This document shows, piece by piece, positions 1 to 11,956 of a stretch of DNA of 64,000 nucleotides. Source of the stretch: Bolinopsis microptera (Eukaryota > Ctenophora > Tentaculata > Lobata > Bolinopsidae); contig NC_087078.1 in assembly GCF_026151205.1 (NCBI RefSeq), forward strand, positions 124,001-188,000, given 5' to 3'. Position 1 is the stretch's first letter. Every line of letters begins with the position of its first letter. Below the pieces are notes generated by a model. The model ran no database searches. It saw only the letters and a program-made list of their open reading frames with translations, and had not been told where the DNA came from. The translations under genes and the position numbers were made by a program.

Positions 1-2593
1 ACTTATGGTAGTCGAACTTGTTATCTTCTAAACATTACAAGTTAACTTATGGTAGTCGAACTTGTTATCTTCTAAACATTACAAGTTAACTTATGGTAGT
101 CGAACTTGTTATCTTCTAAACATTACAAGTTAACTTATGGTAGTCGAACTTGTTATCTTCTAAACATTACAAGTTAACTTATGGTAGTCGAACTTGTTAT
201 CTTCTAAACATTACAAGTTAACTTATGGTAGTCGAACTTGTTATCTTCTAAACATTACAAGTTAACTTATGGTAGTCGAACTTGTTATCTTCTAAACATT
301 ACAAGTTAACTTATGGTAGTCGAACTTGTTATCTTCTAAACATTACAAGTTAACTTATGGTAGTCGAACTTGTTATCTTCTAAACATTACAAGTTAACTT
401 ATGGTAGTCGAACTTGTTATCTTCTAAACATTACAAGTTAACTTATGGTAGTCGAACTTGTTATCTTCTAAACATTACAAGTTAACTTATGGTAGTCGAA
501 CTTGTTATCTTCTAAACATTACAAGTTAACTTATTGTAGTCGAACTTGTTATCTTCTAAACATTACAAGTTAACTTATGGTAGTCGAACTTGTTATCTTC
601 TAAACATTACAAGTTAACTTATGGTAGTCGAACTTGTTATCTTCTAAACATTACAAGTTAACTTATGGTAGTCGAACTTGTTATCTTCTAAACATTACAA
701 GTTAACTTATGGTAGTCGAACTTGTTATCTTCTAAACATTACAAGTTAACTTATGGTAGTCGAACTTGTTATCTTCTAAACATTACAAGTTAACTTATGG
801 TAGTCGAACTTGTTATCTTCTAAACATTACAAGTTAACTTATGGTAGTCGAACTTGTTATCTTCTAAACATTACAAGTTAACTTATGGTAGTCGAACTTG
901 TTATCTTCTAAACATTACAAGTTAACTTATGGTAGTCGAACTTGTTATCTTCTAAACATTACAAGTTAACTTATGGTAGTCGAACTTGTTATCTTCTAAA
1001 CATTACAAGTTAACTTATGGTAGTCGAACTTGTTATCTTCTAAACATTACAAGTTAACTTATGGTAGTCGAACTTGTTATCTTCTAAACATTACAAGTTA
1101 ACTTATGGTAGTCGAACTTGATATCTTCTAAACATTACAAGTTAACTTATGGTAGTCGAACTTGTTGTCTTCTAAACATTACAAGTTAACTTATGGTAGT
1201 CGAACTTGTTATCTTCTAAACATTACAAGTTAACTTATGGTAGTCGAACTTGTTATCTTCTAAACATTACAAGTTAACTTATGGTAGTCGAACTTGTTAT
1301 CTTCTTAACATTACAAGTTAACATACGGTAGTCGAACTTGTTATCTTCTAAACATTACAAGTTAACTTATGGTAGTCGAACTTGTTATCTTCTAAACATT
1401 ACAAGTTAACTTATGGTAGTCGAACTTGTTATCTTCTAAACATTACAAGTTAACTTATGGTAGTCGAACTTGTTATCTTCTAAACATTACAAGTTAACTT
1501 ATGGTAGTCGAACTTGTTATCTTCTAAACATTACAAGTTAACTTATGGTAGTCGAACTTGTTATCTTCTAAACATTACAAGTTAACTTATGGTAGTCGAA
1601 CTTGTTATCTTCTAAACATTACAAGTTAACTTATGGTAGTCGAACTTGTTATCTTCTAAACATTACAAGTTAACTTACGGTAGTCGAACTTGTTATCTTC
1701 TAAACATTACAAGTTAACTTATGGTAGTCGAACTTGTTATCTTCTAAACATTACAAGTTAACTTATGGTAGTCGAACTTGTTATCTTCTAAACATTACAA
1801 GTTAACTTATGGTAGTCGAACTTGTTATCTTCTAAACATTACAAGTTAACTTATGGTAGTCGAACTTGTTATCTTCTAAACATTACAAGTTAACTTATGG
1901 TAGTCGAACTTGTTATCTTCTAAACATTACAAGTTAACTTATGGTAGTCGAACTTGTTATCTTCTAAACATTACAAGTTAACTTACGGTAGTCGAACTTG
2001 TTATCTTCTAAACATTACAAGTTAACTTATGGTAGTCGAACTTGTTATCTTCTAAACATTACAAGTTAACTTATGGTAGTCGAACTTGTTATCTTCTAAA
2101 CATTACAAGTTAACTTATGGTAGTCGAACTTGTTATCTTCTAAACATTACAAGTTAACTTATGGTAGTCGAACTTGTTATCTTCTAAACATTACAAGTTA
2201 ACTTATGGTAGTCGAACTTGTTATCTTCTAAACATTACAAGTTAACTTACGGTAGTCGAACTTGTTATCTTCTAAACATTACAAGTTAACTTACGGTAGT
2301 CGAACTTGTTATCTTCTAAACATTACAAGTTAACTTACGGTAGTCGAACTTGTTATCTTCTAAACATTACAAGTTAACTTATGGTAGTCGAACTTGTTGT
2401 CTTCTTAACATTACAAGTTAACTTATGGTAGTCGAACTTGTTATCTTCTTAACATTACAAGTTAACTTATGGTAGTCGAACTTGTTATCTTCTTAACATT
2501 ACAAGTTAACATACGGTAGTCGAACTTGTTATCTTCTAAACATTACAAGTTAACTTATGGTAGTCGAACTTGTTATCTTCTAAACATTACAAG
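1..2593. repeat. 44-bp satellite array, about 59 copies
   Basis: Near-identical head-to-tail copies of a 44-bp unit that begins ACTTATGGTAGTCGAACTTG. Variants are single substitutions (for example TATGG to TACGG, TTATC to TTGTC, TCTAAAC to TCTTAAC) and cluster toward the right end. The array runs off the left edge of the window and stops about 16 bp before the splice acceptor at 2609, so it is intronic. It has no open frame that looks like protein. Confidence 0.97.
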
Positions 2594-2609
2594 TTATTTA
2601 ACCCAACAG

Positions 2610-5600
2610 AGATACAACGCTGGTTTCGAAGAGTTAGAAAAGACCCTGAAAAAGCAGATAAGAGATCTAGAGGTAAAACATGAAACCTCTCAAGATATCA
2701 TCAAGACACAGGAGTTCACCGCAAGTTCTACCTCCGACCAAGTAAGCTATAAATCTCTCAAACTTTCTCTTTAAATAGCGGTATTTGCCTGTAACTGGGA
2801 ATTTAGGATAATATTTTGGCATATTTATAATTTGATTAGGTTGGCTGTCTACGGTAGTACGGTTTATTTAAATTATCGGATCACGACAGATTGGACGTGG
2901 CAGCTAGTTTACTTGCAGCAACTGTAAATACTAGAACTATCGTAAATCGGCAGATTCAATACTATCCAGGATATTTGGTGGACGATGTCATATTTATATT
3001 TAAAACCAGACATACCACCACAACCCGACTGATACTGCCAAGCTAACCAGTAAACAGTAAACACCCTGTCAGATTGCGGAGCTACAATCTCAGCTTGAGC
3101 TTACTATAGAGGACCGGAACACCACACGTGAAGAGCTTGAGTCTGTCATGCTGCAGGTAGGCTTATAGTGTCACGTGACAGCATTTCTACCGTAAATTGA
3201 CATGTCCCTTGCTGAGTTTCTGAGTTGCTGAGTATAGGAGGATAAGTAGTTTGACTAGGTAATTTAATCATAAACTGGCTACCAGAACTATCAGTCGGTG
3301 ATATACTGATCAGTATCTTACTTTATCCTAATCCTCGGCTCAAATGTTACCATGGTTACTATGCACTATCCAGTAAAACTATGTCCCCACTGTAGCACTA
3401 TCTAGTAAAACTATTACCACTGTAGCACTGTCTAGTAAAAGTAATACCAGTGTCCCCACTGTAGCACTGTCTCGGAAAGCTTGCCTTGTTACTATGGTTA
3501 CATAGTAACCATGGTAACGGAAAGCTTGCGAGCTTTAGTGACAATAACTCTAATAATTCCGTTGCATTTGCAATTTGAAATATAGTGCTATAAGAAGCTG
3601 TTCAATGAAATAACCTCTTAAAGCCGTCAACAACAAAGCATAGTCAACGTGTTTCGGTTGAGAATTCCACCAACTACATGTCAAATGCTCGCCATATGCT
3701 TGTCAAAATCTTGGTAGTTAAAGTTGACGCCATCGAATATTGATTTGAGACAAATCATAGCAATAATTATTTTGACTGCTTAAAAATATAATCACCCGAA
3801 AATCAAAAGTACAGCTCTCTCCGTTAGACTGAGTGGTGAGTGGGCGGCCAAATGGTTGTCATAATAACGAAAAGGAGCGGGTACAGGGTGCGTAAAAAAC
3901 TATACACTTTCATTTTTAAATCCGGAGGAAAAACTATATTATGAAGTTGGCACGAATCCTTTTGTATGGTATCAGTTATATGCCTTGAGATAGCTTTTAA
4001 TAGTGGTGTTATTTACTCTTCAATTTATTATTGTACTATATGACAAACTCCAGGGAAGCCATGTTTTAACTACCATCTAGTTGCCATATTACCACTGCTA
4101 GTTACCAGGTAACACTGCTAGTTTACCATGGTAACACTACTAGTTACCATGGTAACACTGCTAGTTACCATGGTAACACTGCTAGTTACCATAGTAAAAC
4201 TGCTAGTTACCATGGTAACACTACTAGTTACCATGGTAACACTGCTAGTTACCATGGTAACACTACTAGTTACCATGGTAACACTGCTAGTTACCATGGT
4301 AACACTGCTAGTTACCATAGTAAAACTGCTAGTTACCATAGTAACACACATTAATCAGGTTGAGAAGCTCACCACGGAGCTGGAGAGCACAGTGGAGAAG
4401 CTGGAGACGACCCAGGACCTGCTCGAGCAAGCCCAGAGTGACACGGAGGCCTGGACTGTTCGGGTCCAGATACTCTCACTCGAACTCGGAGGTTAGTTCT
4501 GTGTAGTTCTGTGTAGTTCTGTGTAGTTCTGTGTGGTTCTGTGTGGTTCTGTGTAGTTCTGTGTGGTTCTGTTTAGTTCAGTGTAGTTCTGTGTAGTTCT
4601 GTGTGGTTCTGTGTAGTTCTGTGTAGTTCTGTGTGGTTCTGTGTAGTTCTGTGTAGTTCTGTGTAGTTCTGTGTAGTTCTGTGTGGTTATGTGTAGTTCT
4701 GTGTAGTTCTGTGTGGTTCTGTGTGGTTCTGTGTAGTTCTGTGTAGTTCTGTGTGGTTCTGTGTAGTTCTGTGTAGTTCTGTGTAGTTCTGTTTAGTTCT
4801 GTGTAGTTCTGTGTAGTTCTGTGTGGTTCTGTGTGGTTCTGTGTAGTTCTGTGTGGTTCTGTTTAGTTCAGTGTAGTTCTGTGTAGTTCTGTTTAGTTCT
4901 GTGTAGTTCTGTGTGGTTCTGTGTAGTTCTGTGTGGTTCTGTGTAGTTCTGTGTAGTTCTGTGTAGTTCTGTGTAGTTCTGTGTAGTTCTGTGTAGTGCT
5001 GTGTAGTTATGTGTAGTTCTGTGTGGTTCTGTTTAGTTCTGTGTAGTTCTGTGTGGTTCTGTGTAGTTCTGTGTGGTTCTGTGTAGTTCTGTGTGGTTCT
5101 GTGTGGTTCTGTGTAGTTCTGTGTGGTTCTGTTTAGTTCTGTGTAGTTCTGTGTAGTTCTGTGTAGTTCTGTGTAGTTCTGTGTAGTTCTGTGTAGTTCT
5201 GTGTAGTTCTGTGTAGTTCTGTGTAGTTCTGTGTGGTTCTGTGTAGTTCTGTGTAGTTCTGTGTAGTTCTGTGTAGTGAGGTACAGTCAAACCTCTGTAT
5301 AGCGACATACCGTGTTCCTCGATATACCTTCCTTCCTCTCATAACTGTAGTTAATTAATGTTTTGCAGTAAATTTGATTTATCATAGCTTATATCGCATT
5401 TGAGGGCCGGTTTATAGAGGTTAGACTGTATTACAAATTGAAATGAGTTACCTTAGTTCGTGTATTTATGGCGGGTAATATTGTGGGCTTGTGGCGGGTA
5501 AAATAATGGCGGGTAAAAATAATGGCGGGTAAAAATAATGGCGGGTAAAAATATGGCGGATTTTCCGAAAACCCACAAAATTTAACCCACCACTAATTTA

Positions 5601-8600
5601 CCTGCAAAATTATTTTCAGAAAAAAATTTTAAAATCCACTGCCATATTGCAAAATTGTACCCAATTTTCCTTCCAGACTCTGTTTTTGTTTGCAGTTTCA
5701 AAGTAAATATCATCTAAAACTAAAAGTATTGTAGTATAATATCTCTGTTGATATGAATAGGTACTAGGTAGTAAGTTTGAATAGTATCATAGCATGATAT
5801 AGATCAGTTTAACAGTACTTGTTCGTCTATTACAACCAAAGTATTTGAATAAAACCACTTCGCTACGGTCGGACTACCTAGAAAGTGAGTTTATGACGCT
5901 TGTTTCAATGTAAAAAGGAACGATAAAATTATTATGCTATATACCCTGTCAGAACTCCAAAAGTCGACTCGGTGGGTTTATTATAGCGGTTAAAATAATG
6001 ACGGAATTTCCGAAAAACTGCCACATTTAACCCGCCATAAATAAACGAACTAAGGTATATAATAAGTTATAATTTTATGCGCCGAAACTCCATTTATTTG
6101 GACAGGATTGCTAATGAAATTTTGGTTGTTCAATCATGAATACTCACTTTTCATTGGCTACGGTGCTTTACTCTGTATAAACTATTAAACCAAGAGAACT
6201 TGTCAGTAAATTTCCTCAAACTGATAACAGCTACACAATACACATGAACTCCTGCTATAAATTACAAATATTATTACAATACTCAAAAGAAATGCTTCAG
6301 TACAGACGCCGGAATGAAAGGGAGCTAATCTTTCTAATGTGATTACTCATCCTGCATAATTATACATAATTATCACGGGTCAAGTTATTATGGAGTCTGC
6401 ATTAATCATGAACTATTCTTGGGTTGGACCAGTAAAGGGTCATTCTGTCCATAAATATTTGAATACTAACTAACACTGCCCACATCGCGAAATTAAGATC
6501 TTTAAAAAAAAGAGAAGAGACTCCCGTTGTAGATGTGCCAGAATGATATCGATGATATTGATAACGTATATATTGAGCCTGAAAGCGTAAGCGACGATGA
6601 AAAGACCATCAGATAGAAAAGAAATGGTAATATCATCAAAAAACAAAGTTCATATTCATCTCAGCACTGAATAAGCTTCTATTGGGTCTCTCGATATCAT
6701 GGGAATAACCAAGATCATCACAGCACGAACGTTTACCCCCTTTAGTTTTATTTTTTCATTTAGACTCCTCAAAAGTCGTACAACAGGATTATTTAAAATA
6801 TTATAATTCAATTTTAAAGATGACAGGAATAAAAATAGCCGTATTGAGGTTTTTAAGAAATTTGTACGAAATACGCGCCAGCATGCAGCGCTGTCATACG
6901 AAATTCTGTTCAATACCCCCAAAATTGCCATATTTATATTTATATATAATATATTTATACATTTGTATTTATATATTTAGGCACCTAAAAACGCGAGTGA
7001 CCGATTACGTCTCGGTTTCATTTTGCGTTTGGGTAAGGGTAGCTGTTTGAAAAAAGGAAACAATAGTGACGCGGAAAGAAAAGTTTCAGGTTGTTCCAAT
7101 TTAAGGCTCAACATTTTATCGTGGGCTTGTCGAGATCCACGAGCATGTCTTTTGAGTCCCCTTAAAAATCGCTCATCATATTAGATTCTTCTCTTTATAA
7201 TTATGATTGCTTTGAATGCAGCGGGCGATGGATTGAAAGTCAAAGACGGATTGATCTGATTGTAAAATCAAGAAATAGTCCGGAAACTTTGGAACGTGAG
7301 GCAACTCCCGTCCAGAATGTGCTCCCGCCCAGAATGTGCTCGGGAACGAAATTAATTTGCTTAATTGCACAATGTCACGTTTCTAACCCATCTCTAATAA
7401 AAATAAGCAAATATCGAGTGGATGTGGGGGGAGGGGGAAATTTAAGAATCATTTAGAGAGAGATAACAAAATTGTGGTATAAAACAAGAGATGAAGTCAA
7501 GATTTTCGATAAAATGTCATGATTTTTCTGCTGTGATGTTTTTAAATATTCTCATTACACGATAGATATTAAAAGAGATAAAACTACGCTAACTCCTCCC
7601 TTGCCAGGCCAGGGGGCCTCTGGGCCAGCACGTGTTATAGACTAACCACTGGGTTAAACCTAAAAACAATCTAATCAATAATGTCTAATGGATTGGTAAA
7701 GGACGTGTTCAAAATGTCTTCCTTAGTTAACTGAGCATGGCTGATAAACTGAATCTGTATTACTCACTATTTTATAAGTCATAATATAATATGTGCCTAG
7801 AGAGGGCAGTTAACTAATACTGCAATAACAAACAGTTTTACCGTTACTTTCCACAGAAGCGAACAGTGGGATAACAGATCTGCAAGAAGAACTGGTAACC
7901 AAGTCACGTGATGTTGATGTTATCAGAGAGTGCCTGGTCGATCTTCGTGCACAGGTAACTACTGCATTATATACGTACTTACAAGGAAATAAGAAATATT
8001 TGAGGAATAAGAGTTTTAACAGAAACTCCACAGTGTCACATTCTCTCCAAATTAATTACTCCTCTATTTTAATTACTCACTAATTATTAATTACTCTTCT
8101 ATTTTAATTACTTACTAATTATTAATTACTCCTCTATTTTAGACAGAAGAAGATGGGGAGCTAGACTTCGCCTCTCACTTCAAGGACATGATAGATGTGA
8201 GCACTGTAAAGAGTGAAAACGGGCGGCTCCTTGAGACGAACAGGGACTTGGCTGAGGAATTCGAAAAGGTAAATTAATAAAGTGGTGCTCCTTCAACAGT
8301 GGTGCTTAATTTAAATGGTACAAAATTTAATATTTTAATACTACAAATTACAATTTCATTGACCTACAAGAGTTAAAAGTTGATGGTTACCATGGTTATG
8401 GCGATTGCGTTTATTTCTCTGGATTACTCCTTATAAGTCGCGGCTGGTATTTACTGGCTGGGGGCCTTTGACCGGATTGTTTTTAAAACTGCTAGTGAGT
8501 AGTGAGCAGACATTGGGTTCAGTAGATTAATCTGCCAGACACCGTGCTGGATTACTGCTTCCAAATTTGAGTTCTTTTAAAAAATTTTTTAAATCTAATT

Positions 8601-10840
8601 TTAATTTTTAAATTATTTATTTATTTGAGTTCTTTAATAAATGTTCTGACGAAATTTGAGTTTTTGAATAAATTCAGTTAACATGTTTGTAATTCAGTTA
8701 AAAGAAGACTGTGACGTGTATGAAGAACGAGTCCAAGAAGTGGACGATGAACTAGAACAGCTGAAAAACGAAAAAGAAGAGGAAATAGCGAAGAGAGTGG
8801 AATATGCCACTAAATATGATACTCTGTCGACTTACTTCAAAGAGAAGGAGGATGGTCTGCACTGCAGATTGTCTGAGTTGCAGGTTAGTAGTAACGGACC
8901 TTGATCACGTGATTATTCACATCTGGTATATATAAAATATTTCTCTCGTTCCTTCTTAACAAAAGAGGACACCCAAGATTGTAGATTATGAACTGTAACA
9001 CAAACTTCACCAGGTAAAATGTAAGCAGTTGGAAGAGGAAAGCAGTGAAGCGAACATCTTATTCTACAAAGAAGAACTGTCCCGACTGAAGAAATCCCAC
9101 GCCGAGGTTGAGAGAAATCTCACTTTGCAAATACAGACAAACGAACGTAAAGCAAAGGACGCCTTCACGCAGCTCAGATCCAAGGATACTAAGTTGAAAG
9201 AATCGCAGGAGTTAGTGAGAAAACTCAAGAAATGTGAGTTTCCACCTTGATTTTGTGTACATTATAAATTGTCGTCAGAGATCTTGTTCAGTAAAAACCA
9301 GAGAAACTTAACGACTGGTTACATTGAGAAATGGACCATATGTTCAGGTAAATACTCCAGGTCCACAGCCAGAAGACTTTTAAGATTATTGAAAATTTAT
9401 CACTCGGACCATGAGCCGTGTAATATTCTGAACTAAGATCTATCAGGCGATTATAACGGTAAAATTAGAGTGACAAAACACTGGCGTAGTGGGGTCCCGG
9501 AGGACGCACTTATATATTAGAGTATTAGCCGTCAACTTTTCATCACCACCAGCTGACCCCGGCTACAGAGACCTCTATAATATAATACTTTATAATCCCA
9601 GTAATAATATGGGGGGTCCCATTGTTGAAGGGTCCTTTAGTTTATCAGGACTCAAGACTAGACTCCTTACTGTTGTAGCAGATAAGTGGCACCTGGGCGT
9701 CCCCCTCACAGGTTATTTGGTGTATTTTATGAGAGACTCTCTCTGGGACAGGTCATTGAGCTGTTTTAGTGGCTGTTACTATGGATCATAAGACCACAGA
9801 GGATGTGACAATGTTAATATAGGACGCCTTGGTAAGACTGTTATTGTACACACGGTGGGAGATTAGACACACAATATCCTCGTTTTATCCCGTCGTTACC
9901 AACTTTTTTCATTACAGCAAACGGCAGCACCACTGTTATCCCGGAAGAAGGTCCGGTACCTGGTCCCCCCTTTATAGACTTTCCTCCTCATCTCCGGAAA
10001 AGTGGGCCTCCTGACTCTCCGTCAGAAAGCAGTTTAACATCCGCGGGAGGACCTTGAAATAGAAGATTGGAGAGGAAAATGGATTTGGATAAGATGAAAG
10101 ACCACTTTCCTCCGGACATGCGGTATAGTTAATTTTGTTAAAATAAATTTTAAAATTTAAAATTTAGAATTTCTCTTTACAATTGTAAATGGATTATTGT
10201 GAACCGATTGGAAACAGTAACAGTATCACAGTATGTGAAAACTAACCATCAACTCTCTAGATCGTACGATGACGGGAGGTACGTGCCCCGACCGTACTCA
10301 GACGAGATGTACCGTGACCCCCGGGATATGGTCTACAGGGACTACCCCCACCCTCCCTTCGACCCCCGAGTCCTGGACAGGTCCCGTCCTTCCTCCGTGG
10401 GACGAGAAGATCGCATCCCTCCAGCCATGTATCATGGACCACCTAGAGACTTGCCATCTCGGGACTTTCCTCCCGGCGGCATGGACTTACCTCCGAGAGA
10501 CATGCCCCCACGGGATTTGCCTCACAGGGACTTGCCTCCAAGGGATATGCCGCCAAGGGATATACCGCCAAGAGATATGCCGCCAAGAGATATGCCGCCA
10601 AGAGATATGCCGCCAAGAGATATGCCGCCAAGAGATATGCCTCCAAGAGACCTCACCCCAAGGGACTTACCGCCTCGTGATTTCTTGCCGCCGCGAGACA
10701 ATGGAAGTGCACTGCCTCCAAGGGGGTGCGATGCTGCCTCCACGCGAAGTTCCCAGACCCCCGTCCGGGACGGAAGTTTGCCACCGCCCACAATACCTTT
10801 CAGAAACTCTGGTGGTAGGGGCAGACAGTGGGGACCCTGA
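2610..10840 (+). CDS. TANGO1/cTAGE5 (MIA family)-like protein, 3' exons
   Basis: Nine exons can be joined with matching phases: 2610-2741, 3073-3156, 4359-4491, 7857-7954, 8143-8268, 8698-8883, 9014-9233, 9918-10122 and 10261-10840 (stop TGA). All have GT donors and AG acceptors. The first seven encode Glu/Lys/Leu-rich coiled coil. The segment from 9014 (YKEELSRLKK, then a QIQTNERKAKDAF motif) resembles the second coiled coil of MIA3/cTAGE5. The last exon is a Pro/Arg/Asp-rich tail, the order found in TANGO1-type ER-exit-site proteins, whose proline-rich tail binds Sec23 and which help load bulky cargo into COPII carriers. The N-terminal SH3-like and membrane parts would lie left of the window. 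Exon 9918-10122 has an in-frame TGA at 10055. Family assignment is by pattern recognition; MIA2 and MIA3 types cannot be told apart here. Confidence 0.75.
3157..4090 (+). other. Intron sequence, no gene seen
   Basis: Intron between the second and third visible TANGO1-like exons. It holds scattered short repeats (TAGCACTGTCTAGTAAAA-type, 3390-3470) and one perfect GTAACCATGGTAAC palindrome at 3505-3518. I see no coding exon or RNA gene. Confidence 0.6.
4091..4346. repeat. 21-bp minisatellite of palindromic X-box motifs
   Basis: About 12 copies of a 21-bp unit built around the 14-bp palindrome GTTACCATGGTAAC followed by ACTGCTA. Variants have CATAG in place of CATGG. The palindrome matches the published RFX/DAF-19 X-box consensus GTHNYYATRRNAAC exactly. 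The array ends 13 bp before the splice acceptor of exon 4359-4491. The open frames on both strands here (MVTLLVT and MVTSSVT repeats) are artefacts of the 21-bp period. Confidence 0.9.
4492..5279. repeat. 10-bp array (GTGTAGTTCT)n, about 79 copies
   Basis: The array starts at the splice donor of the TANGO1-like exon 4359-4491: the GT of the donor is the first GTTAGTTCT-like unit. Units vary between GTGTAGTTCT, GTGTGGTTCT and GTTTAGTTCT. Reverse-strand frames encoding Thr/Glu/Asn repeats are artefacts. Confidence 0.95.
5284..5428. mobile_element. Short pogo/mariner-like MITE
   Basis: 145-bp element with terminal inverted repeats: left CAGTCAAACCTCTGTATAG, right the complement of CAGTCTAACCTCTATAAAC. 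It is flanked by TA on both sides (5282-5283 and 5429-5430). CAGT-starting ends with a TA duplication are typical of Tc1/mariner-pogo elements. No coding capacity. Confidence 0.75.
5451..6055. mobile_element. TA-flanked MITE of about 605 bp
   Basis: Terminal inverted repeats of about 26 bp: the left end begins CCTTAGTTCGTGTATTTATG and the right end is nearly its complement, flanked by TA at 5449-5450 and 6056-6057. Inside each end is a run of GGCGGGTAAAA-type units (5468-5550) and a matching CCGAAAA...CCCGCC stretch near 6010-6035. No transposase is encoded; this is a non-autonomous Tc1/mariner-like element in an intron. Confidence 0.75.
6058..7856 (+). other. Long intron, no confident gene
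   Basis: AT-rich intron of the TANGO1-like gene between exons 4359-4491 and 7857-7954. Short open frames (one acidic 27-residue frame at 6533, others on both strands near 6656-7050) show no recognisable domain. (TA)-rich microsatellite at 6935-6985. Confidence 0.5.
9234..9917 (+). other. Intron, no confident exon
   Basis: Between the last coiled-coil exon (phase 1 donor AAAT|GTGAGT) and the exon at 9918. A frame at 9489-9791 is open but has no recognisable domain, and I cannot place it in the gene with correct phases. Confidence 0.5.
10489..10690 (+). repeat. 15-bp coding minisatellite (PPRDM/L repeats)
   Basis: Inside the last exon of the TANGO1-like gene, tandem 15-bp units read as five-residue PPRDM, PPRDL or PPRDI repeats, about 14 in a row, with the central copies at 10560-10650 nearly identical. 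The unit length keeps the frame. The acidic and arginine pairs between prolines suit a disordered Pro-rich tail. The other strand and other frames also stay open here because of the repeat, and those frames are not genes. Confidence 0.85.
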
Positions 10841-10866
10841 ACAGGTCCGGGAGTAACAGTAATTTA

Positions 10867-10872
10867 AATAAA
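10867..10872 (+). promoter_or_regulatory. Polyadenylation signal AATAAA
   Basis: AATAAA lies 27 bp after the stop codon of the TANGO1-like gene and is followed by a GT-containing stretch, so the transcript probably ends near 10885-10900. Confidence 0.6.
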
Positions 10873-10889
10873 GTTAATAGTGGCAGTAC

Positions 10890-11805
10890 TCTCAGTTTAG
10901 GGATTTGATTTTAGATTTGAAGTTATATGTGTGCGGGGGTATAGTTCCAAATCCAAATTTATTTTATTTGTTAGGAATTCAACTTTTAGTTAAATTTTAC
11001 TTCTATCTCAAAAATTAGGATTAGTTCATAATTGGAAAATATCCAAAGAGACGCTGACTTTAATATCAAATTTGTTACTTAAGCTAGAATACAATTGCTG
11101 CTAAAGTGTATATTATATAGTACAAAGCAAAAGAAGTTATGTTCGGTATTCTGTCACATGTTTTACTTTCCTTAATGATCACTAGGCTAGGAGATCTGTT
11201 TCTAAAATATGGATGACTCTTCACTCTGAGGCCTGAGCTCGCTTAATATCTTCAATCGTCCACTTCCTCATAATAGTAAAAACTTTGAGAATATTTGGGT
11301 TTCATGTGTCTAGACGGGTTTCCGTGATAAATCTGTAGTTTGTTAACTGTTCGTATTGAATCAAAATAATAACTTAAATATAAATTATCGGTTAAAACAC
11401 TTTAAGTAAATTATTTGATTTTTTCGAAGATTGGTGTTGCAGTATGGAATTGGAAATTATTATGAATTTGCGATGTTTTAAGATTCTAATTTGATTTACC
11501 AAAAACTATAAATGCTTATTTGTCGCTTGGCTTAAATCGTGACCTTGAAGTAAAAAAATGCTTATGTTATGATAAAAATGAAGAGTAATAACAAGCTTGA
11601 AAACGATACGAACATATCTAGGTGAATCAAGTTTCTGCAATCAAAACCTTCGAGAAGTACCCTGTACGAAGAAGAACATTAATAGGCGGAAAAATTTATT
11701 CTGACTAAAAAGTATAACAGGGAACAAATTCATAAACTGTGACAAAGAAACGTGTGAAGCAGATCTCGACAGCCTCCAATCAGACTGCCATTGAGATTAA
11801 CATTT
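10890..11805. other. AT-rich intergenic sequence
   Basis: Nothing recognisable: no long frame, no repeat and no RNA gene seen between the end of the TANGO1-like transcript and the G tract at 11808. Confidence 0.6.
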
Positions 11806-11956
11806 TCCGGGGGGGGGGGGGGGGTGGGGGGGGGGGGGGGGGGGGGGGGGGGGGGCGGGGGGAGGGTTGCAACGACCATTAATGTCAGTAGATGGAATAT
11901 TGTCAAAACTGACATTGTCATTAATGGTCATTAAATAATTGAAATTCTGAACTATC

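Noticed and set aside
1-2593. CRISPR-like regular array
   Set aside because: There are no unique spacers; the whole 44-bp unit repeats, and the setting is a eukaryotic intron.
4118-4496. Val/Thr-rich frames (MVTLLVT, MVTSSVT) on both strands
   Set aside because: By-products of a 21-bp minisatellite, which keeps any open frame open; only 4359-4491 is a real exon.
5033-5342. Reverse-strand Thr/Glu/Asn repeat proteins
   Set aside because: Read from a 10-bp array; three frames are equally repetitive and no start or domain is convincing.
9489-10014. Two plus-strand frames between TANGO1-like exons
   Set aside because: The 9489 frame lacks matching phases; in the 9829-10014 stretch the correct reading of exon 9918-10122 is a different frame.
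10257-10791. Minus-strand Gly/Leu/Ala repeat frames opposite the TANGO1-like last exon
   Set aside because: Shadows of the 15-bp coding repeat; the plus frame fits the spliced gene phase.
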